Shown here: piece by piece, positions 41,364 through 50,035 of the stretch
Position numbering within the stretch: position 1 is the stretch's first letter
How the letters are laid out: the number at the start of each line of letters is the position of its first letter
Assembly: GCF_000935045.1 (NCBI RefSeq)
Contig: NZ_JYKS01000027.1
Coordinates: 1 to 64,000 of the forward strand
DNA from: Pseudomonas sp. 10-1B
GTDB taxonomy: Bacteria > Pseudomonadota > Gammaproteobacteria > Pseudomonadales > Pseudomonadaceae
Length of the DNA: 64,000 bases
Direction of reading: 5' to 3'
The notes under the pieces: model-generated
What the model was told of the DNA's origin: nothing
Seen by the model: only the letters and a program-made list of their open reading frames with translations
The model's database searches: none
Position numbers and translations under genes: made by a program

Positions 41364-44072
41364 TCAACTCGCTTGAAAGGTGTTCAGCAGCACCGCCAAC
41401 TGGCGTCGCTGCTCGGTGGTGATTTCCGGGTCGGCGCCGCTCTTGGCGTTTTCCTGGGTCAGCCAGGCGAGGCCCGACAGCCAGTCGACCAGGAAGCGTT
41501 GTTCATGGTGCGGCGGTTGCTCCGGCAGTACCGGCAGCTCGCCCTGGGGCACGCTCTGGTAGAAGTTGAACACCGGCTCGCGCGAACCCAGCAGGCTGTT
41601 TGGGCGTTCATCGGCGGGCTTCTCCAGCAAGCCGAACCAGGAAAGGAAGTCGCGCATGGCCAACTGCACCGTCAGCACCTGGCGCTGGACCATCTGGTCG
41701 CGGCGCATGCCGTTGAGCACCCGGCGCATGACGGCGGTGTCCAGTTGCTCGATGAACAGCGGGCGACGTACCGCGCTGACCAGCTCTTCGACCAGGGCCT
41801 CGACCACTTCACGGCTGATGCGCAGGCTGCTCAGGCGCATGGGTTGCGTGCCCAGGTCGCGCATGTGCTTGATCCACGCCTTCAACGCCGCGCGGACAAA
41901 GCGCTGCTCAGAGGTGAGGCGCTTGGCCAGCGGCTTGGCAGCCGGTGCTGGTGCGGCGGCAGGAGTGTTGGCGAACAGGTTGCCAAAGCTGATGGCCGGG
42001 GCCTTGTTGGCCGGGGCTTTGGCGGCTTGTTCCGGCTCTTCAGCGGCGTCGCCGTCAATGCCATCGATGTCGTACACGCCGCCCAGGTAAAGGTCGCGCA
42101 GCTGTTCGACAGGCACTTGCAAGGCATGGATCAGTTCGCTGATCGCATCCGGGTCGGCACCCAGGTTGTCGAGCAGGTACTGGGTCTTTTCCCGCTTCTT
42201 GTTCAGCAGCTGTTCGAAGTCTTCCTCGCGCCAGGTATTCAGGCCGTGCTCCAGCAGGTCGGTGCGGCACTGTTCCAGTTGCTCTTCGATACGGGTGAGC
42301 TTGAAGTCGATGTTGCTGATGCCCTGGAAGCTGCCACTGAAGCGGCTGATACCACCGTCATTGAGTTCGAGCATCGCGGCCCAGGCGTCGGCCGGGTCCT
42401 TGATATGACGCAGCACCGACGGGCTTTGCGCAAAGCACTGTTGCAACTGCACAAGGCGCGGTGCATGGCGTTCGTTCAGGCAGGTTTCTTCGCCGTTGCC
42501 GGTGTCGCGTTCGATGAACGCGGTATCCAGGCGTGGCTTGCGCACCAGGTAGGTGTTATTGAACGGTACACCGGACCAGTCTTTCATCCACTCTTGGCTG
42601 CCAAAACGCTCGATCATGGTCAGCTTCATCATGTTCTCGCAGCCTTCGGGTAGTTGACCCTCGCTCAGGCTGAGGGTGTTGCCGATGAAGCCATCGAGCA
42701 TGGTCAGCGCCCAGATCAGGCCGGGGGTGCGCTGGCTGCGCTCCTTGGGCGTGGCGCCTTGGGTCTTGTGGATCCAGCGGGTCAGCACCGGCCCGACGCT
42801 GACCACTTCGCTTTGCTTGAACGAACTGGTGCACAACACCAGGCCGTTCATCTGCTGGGCGTCGGTATAGCGCTCGAACAGATAGGCGACCTTGCCACGC
42901 AGGATCAGGCTGGCGGCCGGGTTGACCTCCTCGACTACGTCGGGGCTTGCTGCATCTTCGATACGCAGCAGCTTCTGGCGAGTGCGGTAACCGGGGAAGT
43001 CGAGCAGGTCGACTTCCTCTACTACCGGGTCCTTGGGGCTGTTGGTCAGGCGGAAGGTCATTTCGGCAGTCAGTGCCGCCAGTTGCGCGACCGACAGTGA
43101 AACGCTGCCCTGGACCTTGTCACCGTGCAGCGGCAGGACGTTCACTGGCAGGTCGCGGCCAGTGCCCAGGCGGCCGAGAATATCGACGTTCATGATGCTG
43201 TTGGCCTGGGTGTAGGCGCCGTTCTCTTCCTTCACCAGTACGCTCAAGGGGGCGTAGACGGTGTCGGGGAACCCCAGCTTCTGCAAGCCGCCGACCAACA
43301 GTTCATAGATTTCGGTGAGGGCGTCCTGTTCACCCCACAGTACCGAAAACAGTTTGGCGCGCTGACGCGGGTTCAGGCGTGGCGCCAGCTTGATCACCCG
43401 TGGCCAGTAAAGCTCGTTGAGCTTGCGCACCGACTTTTCGTAGTTGCCTTTCAGGTAGTCCCACAAGGCAACCACGTCATCCCCGTTGACGCCCGGTTGC
43501 AGGCCTTTGTTCTCGCCGCCCTCGAAGCTGGCCAGCAGGGCCTGGATACGTTCGTCGGTATAGGTGTAATCCAGTTTTTCCTGGTCGAAATCCTCGAACC
43601 AGGCATTGGACAGGATCTTGGCCACTTCGATTTCGCTGAACAGCTTCAGCTCGACCGGATGGTTGGCATCCGGGCTGGGCTTGGCGCGCCGGCTGAAGCG
43701 AGTGACCAGGCCGGTGGCTTCCTTGCCCAGGCCGGTCGGGTTCACATGTTCGATGAAATCCAGGGTGCGGCCACCGAAATCGGTTTCCAGGCGACCGCTG
43801 CGGTCGGCGGCCAATGCCGAGATCAGGTACGACTTGCCCGCCTGGGACAGGCCGAAGAAGCCGATCACCATGGGCGTGGAGGCGGCACGCTGCAGGTCCT
43901 TGGCCCGGTTGCGGGCCTGGCGCAGGCGCAGGTTGAGGCCATCGGCCTCGGCCTCGACACTGGCGGCATTGCCACGCACCTGCTCGATCCAGTCCAGGGC
44001 CTCGCCGGCGCCTTTGTGAATGGCGCCCCAGGCACCCATCAACTGCTGTTGCTTTGGCGTAAGGTCGCTCAT
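41364..44072 (-). CDS. srfC: SrfC-family P-loop protein (putative virulence factor family)
   Basis: 902 aa from ATG 44072 (ATGA overlap with srfB). Coiled-coil start, then a P-loop GLSQAGKS (74-81) in MVIGFFGLSQAGKSYLISAL, switch-like VDLLDFPGY (~335-345; D-x-x-G variant) and long helical remainder, reminiscent of dynamin-like GTPases. Homologues form the srfABC locus first described as SsrB-regulated in Salmonella; biochemical function not settled. An Ala/Pro-rich linker (~690-720) precedes a C-terminal helical domain. Confidence 0.87.
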   Translation of the reverse strand: MSDLTPKQQQLMGAWGAIHKGAGEALDWIEQVRGNAASVEAEADGLNLRLRQARNRAKDLQRAASTPMVIGFFGLSQAGKSYLISALAADRSGRLETDFGGRTLDFIEHVNPTGLGKEATGLVTRFSRRAKPSPDANHPVELKLFSEIEVAKILSNAWFEDFDQEKLDYTYTDERIQALLASFEGGENKGLQPGVNGDDVVALWDYLKGNYEKSVRKLNELYWPRVIKLAPRLNPRQRAKLFSVLWGEQDALTEIYELLVGGLQKLGFPDTVYAPLSVLVKEENGAYTQANSIMNVDILGRLGTGRDLPVNVLPLHGDKVQGSVSLSVAQLAALTAEMTFRLTNSPKDPVVEEVDLLDFPGYRTRQKLLRIEDAASPDVVEEVNPAASLILRGKVAYLFERYTDAQQMNGLVLCTSSFKQSEVVSVGPVLTRWIHKTQGATPKERSQRTPGLIWALTMLDGFIGNTLSLSEGQLPEGCENMMKLTMIERFGSQEWMKDWSGVPFNNTYLVRKPRLDTAFIERDTGNGEETCLNERHAPRLVQLQQCFAQSPSVLRHIKDPADAWAAMLELNDGGISRFSGSFQGISNIDFKLTRIEEQLEQCRTDLLEHGLNTWREEDFEQLLNKKREKTQYLLDNLGADPDAISELIHALQVPVEQLRDLYLGGVYDIDGIDGDAAEEPEQAAKAPANKAPAISFGNLFANTPAAAPAPAAKPLAKRLTSEQRFVRAALKAWIKHMRDLGTQPMRLSSLRISREVVEALVEELVSAVRRPLFIEQLDTAVMRRVLNGMRRDQMVQRQVLTVQLAMRDFLSWFGLLEKPADERPNSLLGSREPVFNFYQSVPQGELPVLPEQPPHHEQRFLVDWLSGLAWLTQENAKSGADPEITTEQRRQLAVLLNTFQAS

Positions 44073-47000
44073 TTTCCTTTGACGTTCCCGCTGTCGAGCC
44101 AATAGTCGCTGTCACTCAAACTCATGGTGGGCATGGTGTTGAGTGAGAGTTCAAGATCCCGGTCGAAATCGAAGTCGGCGTCCAGGATGTTCGATTCCAG
44201 CTTCTGGATGACCAGCTTGTCGCTGATCAGCCCCTGGTCACGTTCTTCCTGGTCGAACTGCTCGATTTCCAGGCGAATGCGCAGCACAGGAGCCTCGCCG
44301 TTCTTGCCCACCGCGCGGGAAAACGCTGCGCTGCCCGAGGGGGTGAAGCGCAGGGTGTACAGCGGTGAGGCCGACCAGCGCTCGGCGGCCAGTTGGCGGT
44401 AACCCAGGTGCATGTCGCCGCGCATTTCCAGCCAGGGCGTACCGCGCTCCTCACCCTCGCCGACGATCGGCAACTCGATCAGCCCCTTGTCGGACTTGAG
44501 GTCGTGGTAGAGCACGTCGGCGTGCTTGATGGTGCCGGCATTGTCGATCTGGCCGAAGTGTTTGATGACCGAATACGGCTTGAGCGCGGCAGTGCGGAAG
44601 TAGAAGTTCGGCACGCTGTGCTTGGAGCACAGCAGGCAGATCATCGCACCCACCGAGGCGGTGCTTTTCGGGTCGTCGATCAGGCCATTGCGGTGGAACG
44701 GGTACCACCCGCCAGTGCGGTAGTTCTGCATCGGCAGGATGCGCCCTGGCGGCAGCGGCAGGCGCTGGCGAATGAAGGCCTGGATACCGGGCAGACGCGA
44801 AGGGCGGCCAGTCAGCAGGAGCATGTCGCAGGGGTAGTTGAACACCACTTCGCACAGTTCGCCGAGCACCTTGGTGATGTTGATCTGGCCACCCATGAAG
44901 GCGGCGTGGACCTGCTCGAGGTCGAAGACAATGGGCGTCTGCAGCAGGTCCAGGGCACCGTCGCGGCCGACTTCGCGGCGCACGGCGGCGTTGACGAACG
45001 CCAGTACGCTGTCATTGACCCTGGCCTCGCCCAGTACCTGCTGCCAGGTCTGCTCCACGGCAGCCTGCGGTTGCGCCGGGTCGAATTGCTCATAGGCCTT
45101 GAGCAGGGCCAGGCCCAGCGGCACGAACACTTGCAGGTTCAATTGCTGGCGCAGCAGGCGCTCCTGGGCCGTGGCATCGCCATTGCCGCACAGGCGCGAC
45201 ATCAGCGCATCGGGTGCCGGAACGCCGGCAGTGCGCAGTGCATTGGCGAAGGACGGCAGGATGAACTCCTGGATCACGTCCAGCAGGATGTCATCACCGG
45301 CAATCTTGAAGCCATCACGGAAGCGCTGGGTCGGCACGATGTGCACGTTGGCGCCGGCACCACCACCTGCGCCACGGTCCAGGCGGTAATCGGTGATCAC
45401 CAGGTCGGTGGTGCCACCGCCAATGTCGATGGTCGCCAGGCTGATCTGTTCGTGTTCCTGTTTGTCCGGGCGCGCCAGGGCGACGAAGAATTCTTCCGGG
45501 TGGCCGGCAAAGTTTTCGTTGACCTCGTTGTACAGGTAAACCAGCTGGCCGCAGCTGGCTTCGTCCCACTCCACACGCACGCTGGGGAACGGGGTACGGG
45601 TCTTGATGTCCTTGCCCTTGAACGGGTTGCTCTCGTCCTGGTGCCAGCCCAGGCTTTTCCAGACCAGGCCGATGGCTTCGTACAGGCGGTTGCTGAGCAG
45701 GCTGCGTTCGGCCTGGGGCATGCCGGGCGGCACGGTCAGGGTAATGCTGTTGAGCTGGCGCGGCACCCGCGCATGGCCCTGGCGCGAACGCTGGGCCGGG
45801 CTGTTGATCTGGCTCAGCGCCTGGGTCACCACTTCGGCCAGCATGAAAGTCATCAGGCTGCTGCGCGAATAGCGTGGGTTGAACACCGGCATGTCGAAGG
45901 GTTTGAGGTACAGCGGCTGGCCACGGTCGTTGATCAGGTTGGCAAATGGCGCGGCAACGGCCATGGGCTCCTTGTCGGTCTTGACGTAGGCGGTGTTGAA
46001 GCGCCAGCCATGGCCGTAGGCCTTTTCGTCCCACAGGTAGCGTTTGGGGCTGGAGAGGCCGGTCGAGCCTTCGGTGCCGCGGTTGCGGCTGGCCAGGCGG
46101 CTGGCTTCGCCGCCGACCCGGGCAATGGTCGGCCACTGGAAGGCATTGTGCCGGCCGCTCTTGATCGACAGGTGGTCTTTGCCGAAGGCCGCATGGGTGA
46201 ATTCGACCCGGCTCTCGAAGGCTTGGTTGTAGACCTTTTCCGGCTCGCTCAGGTCGCGCAGCGCCAGCACGTAGTTGTGGCGCATGCCCGAACCCGCCTG
46301 GCCATGGTCCTCGATGAGGATGCCGCAGGTGCGCGAGTTGCCTACGTCCAGCACCAGGTCCACCGGGATCGGTTTGACGATGCCATTGGCCTCGTTGGCG
46401 ATCACCTTGATTTCCGGGATCTCGACCTTTGGTTTTTCGCCGCTCTGCTCGGCCGGCACCGGGCGGCGCAACAGGCTCAGCAGGTTCAGGTAGTGGCCAA
46501 GGTGGCGGTTACCCTGCAGGTCACGTTCCAGGCGTTCGCGCGTCCACTCTGCGCGGGCCTCTGTGTACACCTCGGTCAGCCAGTCGCGGATCCAGGTGTG
46601 GGTCAGGAACCAGCCATATTCGCGGGCACTGCAAGCCAGCTTGAACGCCACGCCCGCGCGCACGTCGTCTTCGTTGGGTGCCAGGTACGGTGCACCGGCT
46701 ACCAGCGGCATGGTGCGGCTGTCGAAACCGAGGGTAAGGCGGTGGGTGTTGCCGTCGAGGTCAGGCTCGGCGAGCTTGACCAGGCGCATGCGCGCCCAGT
46801 TGTTCGGGCCTTCATCAAAGCGATAGGGGGGCGTGAAGCGCAGGAACGGGATGGGCAACCATACCCCGTCCAGCAGCTTCAGGCTGTCTTCCATGGGCAG
46901 GCGGAAGTGGCTTTCTTCGCTGGTGTCGAACTCCACCTGTACCACTTTGTCCGGCTCGGGCTCGTAGAAGTCCTTGTATTCCTTGGACCACAGCAGGCGT

Positions 47001-47146
47001 GTAGGCACCATGCCGTTGTTGAGCTGGACGAATTTGCCGGTCTGCTCGCCATCCGGGCCGAGACGCAGGGCGAAATCCATGAATTGAATTCCGGTATCGC
47101 TGACCAGCGTGACCGTTTCTTCGAACTGGGTGATTTCGGGCAACAT
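44069..47146 (-). CDS. srfB: SrfB-family actin/Hsp70-fold ATPase-like protein
   Basis: 1025 aa. The middle shows ASKHA nucleotide-binding elements: phosphate-1 loop VLDVGNSRTCG (266-275), phosphate-2 ATIDIGGGTTDLVI (571-584), adenosine motif MLLLTGRPSRLPGIQ (~790-805). A ~240-residue N-terminal domain and a C-terminal beta-rich domain flank it. Cytoplasmic. Part of the conserved srfA-srfB-srfC set; probably works with the SrfC P-loop protein as a nucleotide-driven pair (inference). Confidence 0.9.
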   Translation of the reverse strand: MLPEITQFEETVTLVSDTGIQFMDFALRLGPDGEQTGKFVQLNNGMVPTRLLWSKEYKDFYEPEPDKVVQVEFDTSEESHFRLPMEDSLKLLDGVWLPIPFLRFTPPYRFDEGPNNWARMRLVKLAEPDLDGNTHRLTLGFDSRTMPLVAGAPYLAPNEDDVRAGVAFKLACSAREYGWFLTHTWIRDWLTEVYTEARAEWTRERLERDLQGNRHLGHYLNLLSLLRRPVPAEQSGEKPKVEIPEIKVIANEANGIVKPIPVDLVLDVGNSRTCGILIEDHGQAGSGMRHNYVLALRDLSEPEKVYNQAFESRVEFTHAAFGKDHLSIKSGRHNAFQWPTIARVGGEASRLASRNRGTEGSTGLSSPKRYLWDEKAYGHGWRFNTAYVKTDKEPMAVAAPFANLINDRGQPLYLKPFDMPVFNPRYSRSSLMTFMLAEVVTQALSQINSPAQRSRQGHARVPRQLNSITLTVPPGMPQAERSLLSNRLYEAIGLVWKSLGWHQDESNPFKGKDIKTRTPFPSVRVEWDEASCGQLVYLYNEVNENFAGHPEEFFVALARPDKQEHEQISLATIDIGGGTTDLVITDYRLDRGAGGGAGANVHIVPTQRFRDGFKIAGDDILLDVIQEFILPSFANALRTAGVPAPDALMSRLCGNGDATAQERLLRQQLNLQVFVPLGLALLKAYEQFDPAQPQAAVEQTWQQVLGEARVNDSVLAFVNAAVRREVGRDGALDLLQTPIVFDLEQVHAAFMGGQINITKVLGELCEVVFNYPCDMLLLTGRPSRLPGIQAFIRQRLPLPPGRILPMQNYRTGGWYPFHRNGLIDDPKSTASVGAMICLLCSKHSVPNFYFRTAALKPYSVIKHFGQIDNAGTIKHADVLYHDLKSDKGLIELPIVGEGEERGTPWLEMRGDMHLGYRQLAAERWSASPLYTLRFTPSGSAAFSRAVGKNGEAPVLRIRLEIEQFDQEERDQGLISDKLVIQKLESNILDADFDFDRDLELSLNTMPTMSLSDSDYWLDSGNVKGK

Positions 47147-47166
47147 CTTCTGCGTTTCTCGTGTGA

Positions 47167-48642
47167 TTAGCCGGCTTTGTTCATCAGCATCGGGAAGCCT
47201 TGGGCACCGTAGTTGCCGGTGCAGTCAGCCGCGCCGTTGGCGTTGGGTATGCAATCCACCTGCGGCAGCTCGTAGCTGCTGCCGTCGGCGCAGGCAGCCT
47301 GGCCTGCACTGTTGATCGACAACTGTCCGCCCTGCATGGCGGCGGTAACGGGTGCCTGGCATTGCACGCCGTCGGAGCGGCTGACGGTGGCCTGGCCCTT
47401 GCCGTCCTGGAAGTCGTATTTCAGGCGTAGCGGTTTGCCTGTACCTACCTCCTGGATGCCAGCGCCGGCCCAGTTGCCGTTGAGGAAGTCGGCAGTGCCG
47501 TCCGCCGCATCTGGCGGGATGCTCAACGGGTTTGGCGCGGCTGGTGCTGTTGTGGTTGGCGGTTGCTCGTCGGCCAACTGTGGTGGCGCTGGCGGGGTGT
47601 TGTCGCCGGAGGAGGCGGGGGCCTGAGTGCCAGCCGTTTCCTCTGCTGCTGGCTGCTCGTCCGGAACTGGCGTCGCTTCTGGTGTACCTTCTGCTTGGTT
47701 GCCGGCCTGTGGCGGTTCATCGCCCGCATCGGTCTGGCCGGTAGGCGCGGGAACCGGAGCAACCACTGCCCCCGGGGTGCCGGAGGTCGGCACCTGGACA
47801 TTGCCGTTCGGTGCGCCAACAACGGACGGCGAACCGCTTGCCAGGGTAGCGATGTCGTTGGCCTGGGTAGCGCTATTACGGCCCAGATCCGGCATGCCTG
47901 GACCGGAAAGATCGACCCCCGGGATGCAGCCACGCAGCCCGAACAGCAGCAGGGGCAGGAGTGCCAAAAGCAACAGCAAAGGCAGCAGCCAGCGCCAATT
48001 GCGCCACCACGGCAAGCGTGCGACCGCAGCCGCTGGTGCTAGAACTGGTGCTGCCGGGGCCATGGGGGCAGCAGCAGGTGCCAACGGCGCAGCCACGGGC
48101 TCGGCGATGGGCGTGGTGCGTGGATAAAGGCAGTGCAGGGGCTGCCGGCTGCGCTCGGCACCGGCATGGATGAAGCCCCAGAAGGTCAGTACCGGGCGGC
48201 CATCGACCAGGTAGACGAAGTTCTCGTCGGGGAAGGGCACCACGCAGGTCAGCAGCTTGCCGAACACCGCGTTGTCGCCCTGGGCGGCTTTCTTGCTGGT
48301 GGCCGTAGGCTGGCCATTGGTATCCAGGCCCAACAAGGTGTTGCTCAGGGCGTTGATCTTGCTCTGCAACACTTCAAGCTGCACCCGTGCTGGCGCACGC
48401 TCTTCCTCGGTGGCGCTGCTCCAGGGGATCACATCGCCGGGGCGGTCGCTGTACCAGTCGATGGTGCTGCCCTGTTCATCGCTCTGGGGGATGGCCAGGT
48501 GCTCGATCAGCTCTGGGTGCTCTGGGTACTTGCGGCGAATCGCTTCGCGGATCTGCAAAGCAGCGCGATAGACGGGCTGGCCAGTCTCGCCCAATGCTGT
48601 GAAGTGCTCACTTCTACCGCTGCGTAGTAATACTCCGCGCAT
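47167..48642 (-). CDS. srfA: SrfA-family membrane-anchored protein
   Basis: 491 aa, first gene of the operon. N-terminal cytoplasmic domain (~1-175; TIDWYSDRPGDVIPW ... ENFVYLVDGRPVLTFWGF), Ala/Pro linker, basic patch WWRNWRW, one membrane helix (~215-235), a Pro/Thr/Gly-rich periplasmic stretch (~245-390) and a small C-terminal domain with four to five cysteines (KYDFQDGKGQATVSRSDGVQCQAP). Identification as SrfA rests on position before srfB and general architecture. ATG 48642 has only AAGG directly before it; no better in-frame start is seen. Confidence 0.78.
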   Translation of the reverse strand: MRGVLLRSGRSEHFTALGETGQPVYRAALQIREAIRRKYPEHPELIEHLAIPQSDEQGSTIDWYSDRPGDVIPWSSATEEERAPARVQLEVLQSKINALSNTLLGLDTNGQPTATSKKAAQGDNAVFGKLLTCVVPFPDENFVYLVDGRPVLTFWGFIHAGAERSRQPLHCLYPRTTPIAEPVAAPLAPAAAPMAPAAPVLAPAAAVARLPWWRNWRWLLPLLLLLALLPLLLFGLRGCIPGVDLSGPGMPDLGRNSATQANDIATLASGSPSVVGAPNGNVQVPTSGTPGAVVAPVPAPTGQTDAGDEPPQAGNQAEGTPEATPVPDEQPAAEETAGTQAPASSGDNTPPAPPQLADEQPPTTTAPAAPNPLSIPPDAADGTADFLNGNWAGAGIQEVGTGKPLRLKYDFQDGKGQATVSRSDGVQCQAPVTAAMQGGQLSINSAGQAACADGSSYELPQVDCIPNANGAADCTGNYGAQGFPMLMNKAG

Positions 48643-48778
48643 CCTTGAGACCTACCTAGTCTATTAGCCGAATCCGTTCGGTATCCATTATTCAATACCG
48701 AAAAACCGAGCAACACTAATGGCAAAGTGCTTTTTTCGTCAATTCATCTTGATGGCTTTTTGACGTCAAGGAGAAACG
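48643..48778 (-). promoter_or_regulatory. Promoter region of the srf/tag-like operon with 8-bp inverted repeat
   Basis: AT-richer than its surroundings. Inverted repeat TTCGGTAT (48677-48684)-10 bp-ATACCGAA (48695-48702) lies 35-60 bp before srfA and could be an operator or leader hairpin. On the minus strand two TTGACG hexamers (near 48748-48753 and 48725-48730 reading leftwards) are possible -35 boxes; -10 boxes are weak. Confidence 0.4.
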
Positions 48779-48810
48779 AAAAAGCCCCGGGAGATCTCCC
48801 AGGGCTTTTT
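48779..48810 (-). terminator. Intrinsic terminator of tRNA-Arg
   Basis: Minus strand: AAAAAGCCC-t-GGGAGATCTCCC-g-GGGCTTTTT, a long palindromic stem with T-run, 5 bp after the tRNA 3' end. Symmetric, so it can also stop transcription coming from the other side. Confidence 0.9.
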
Positions 48811-48814
48811 GATA

Positions 48815-48891
48815 TGGCGCACTCGGCGGGATTCGAACCCACGACCCCTGCCTTCGGAGGGCAGTACTCTATCCAGCTGAGCTACGAGTGC
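48815..48891 (-). tRNA. tRNA-Arg (anticodon CCG)
   Basis: 77 nt including encoded CCA. Acceptor GCACTCG / CGAGTGC pairs, D-arm AGCTCAGCTGGATAGAG, anticodon arm CTGCC-ctCCGaa-GGCAG, T-arm GTGGGTTCGAATCCC. Anticodon CCG reads CGG (Arg). Confidence 0.97.
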
Positions 48892-48966
48892 AACGCGCAC
48901 GCATGATACCCATCTGCGCCGGTCGCGTCCATCGCCTTGATCTGTGGCCTTTTTTCCTTCGTGGCC

Positions 48967-49169
48967 TGTGCCGGCCCCTTCGCGGCTAAAGCCGCTCCCA
49001 CCTCGAACGCACAGGCCTCAAGCCCTGTGCAGTACCAGTGGGAGCCGGCTTGCCGGCGATGAGGCCAGTCCAGGCAATACAAGACAGTTGCTCCCACAGG
49101 TATGGACACAGGGCTTGAGGCCTGTGCGTTCGAGGTGGGAGCGGCTTTAGCCGCGAAAGGGCCGGCACA
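48967..49169. repeat. Long REP-based inverted repeat with 63-bp arms
   Basis: Left arm 48967-49029 and right arm 49107-49169 are reverse complements with about one mismatch; they contain the 'cgcggctaaagccgctcccac' REP plus 30 bp of flank (cctcgaacgcacaggcctcaagccctgtg). The centre holds a different REP (gagccggcttgccggcgatg, ~49042-49062). The whole could form a cruciform or long hairpin. Confidence 0.9.
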
Positions 49170-49248
49170 AGCCAATGCAAATCTATCTATCCATATTCGA
49201 TATCAGTATTTCCTTACCTATTCTTATAGCCACTACTCTCTGGTCACA

Positions 49249-49264
49249 ACTTGTTATAACAAGT
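49249..49264. promoter_or_regulatory. 16-bp perfect palindrome, probable GntR operator
   Basis: ACTTGTTA-TAACAAGT, 22 bp before the GntR-family start codon. HutC-type GntR regulators bind short GT...AC palindromes, so autoregulation is likely. Confidence 0.65.
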
Positions 49265-49285
49265 CATCGATCAGCGAAGAGACCC

Positions 49286-50035
49286 ATGGCCGAACTGCTC
49301 CCCCTGTCCCCGGTACCGCTCTACACCCAGCTCAAGGAATTGCTGCGCGAGCGCATCCTCGACGGCACTTATCCGGCGCATAGCCGCATGCCCTCGGAAA
49401 GCGAACTGGGCAAGGCCTTCGACGTCAGCCGCATCACCGTCCGCCAGGCGCTGGGCGACCTGCAGAAGGAAGGCCTGATTTTCAAGATTCACGGCAAGGG
49501 CACCTTCGTCGCCAAGCCCAAGGCGTTCCAGAACGTCAGTACCCTGCAGGGCCTGGGCGAGTCGATGACGCAGATGGGCTACGAAGTGCTCAACCGCCTG
49601 CGCAGCTTTCGCCATGTGCCGGCCAACGCCTTGGTGGCCGCGCGGCTACAGGTCGAGGAGGGTAGCCTGGTCACCGAAATCCGCCGGGTGCGGCTGATCA
49701 ACCGCGAGCCGGTATCGCTGGAGCTGACCTGGCTGCCCAAGGCCGTCGGCGAAAAACTGGAAAAGGCCGACCTGGTCACCCGCGACATTTTCCTGCTGCT
49801 GGAAAACGACTGCGGCATCGCCCTTGGCCACGCCGACCTGGCCATCGATGCGGTGCTGGCCGACAGCGACCTGACCCAGGCGCTGGGGGTGGAGGAGGGC
49901 GCGCCGATCATGCGCATCGAGCGCCTGACCCACGCCGCCGACGGTACGCCGCTGGACTTCGAACACCTGTACTACCGCGGCGATGCTTTCCAGTACCGCC
50001 TGCGCATCGACCGCCAGAAGGGGAGCAAGGCATGA
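49286..50035 (+). CDS. GntR-family (HutC subfamily) transcriptional regulator
   Basis: 249 aa from ATG 49286. Winged helix (MPSESELGKAFDVSRITVRQALGDLQKEGLIFKIHGKGTFV) is followed by a UTRA ligand-binding domain (~90-245; TEIRRVRLINREPVSLELTWLP). Heads the operon and overlaps the flavoprotein gene by 4 bp. A perfect palindrome upstream is the likely operator; the effector probably relates to the imported substrate. Confidence 0.9.
   Translation: MAELLPLSPVPLYTQLKELLRERILDGTYPAHSRMPSESELGKAFDVSRITVRQALGDLQKEGLIFKIHGKGTFVAKPKAFQNVSTLQGLGESMTQMGYEVLNRLRSFRHVPANALVAARLQVEEGSLVTEIRRVRLINREPVSLELTWLPKAVGEKLEKADLVTRDIFLLLENDCGIALGHADLAIDAVLADSDLTQALGVEEGAPIMRIERLTHAADGTPLDFEHLYYRGDAFQYRLRIDRQKGSKA

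Noticed and set aside
44393..47170. 925-aa plus-strand open frame opposite srfB
   Set aside because: Antisense shadow produced by GC-rich third codon positions; the minus frame has clear ATPase motifs. The same applies to the long antisense frames opposite the FUSC gene (2166-4166), argH (12214-13863), hemC/hemD and yheS.
31054..48891. Genomic island integrated at tRNA-Arg
   Set aside because: The operon lies on the 3' side of the tRNA, as islands often do, but no repeat of the tRNA 3' end was found near 31 kb, there is no integrase, and GC/codon use looks like the neighbours.
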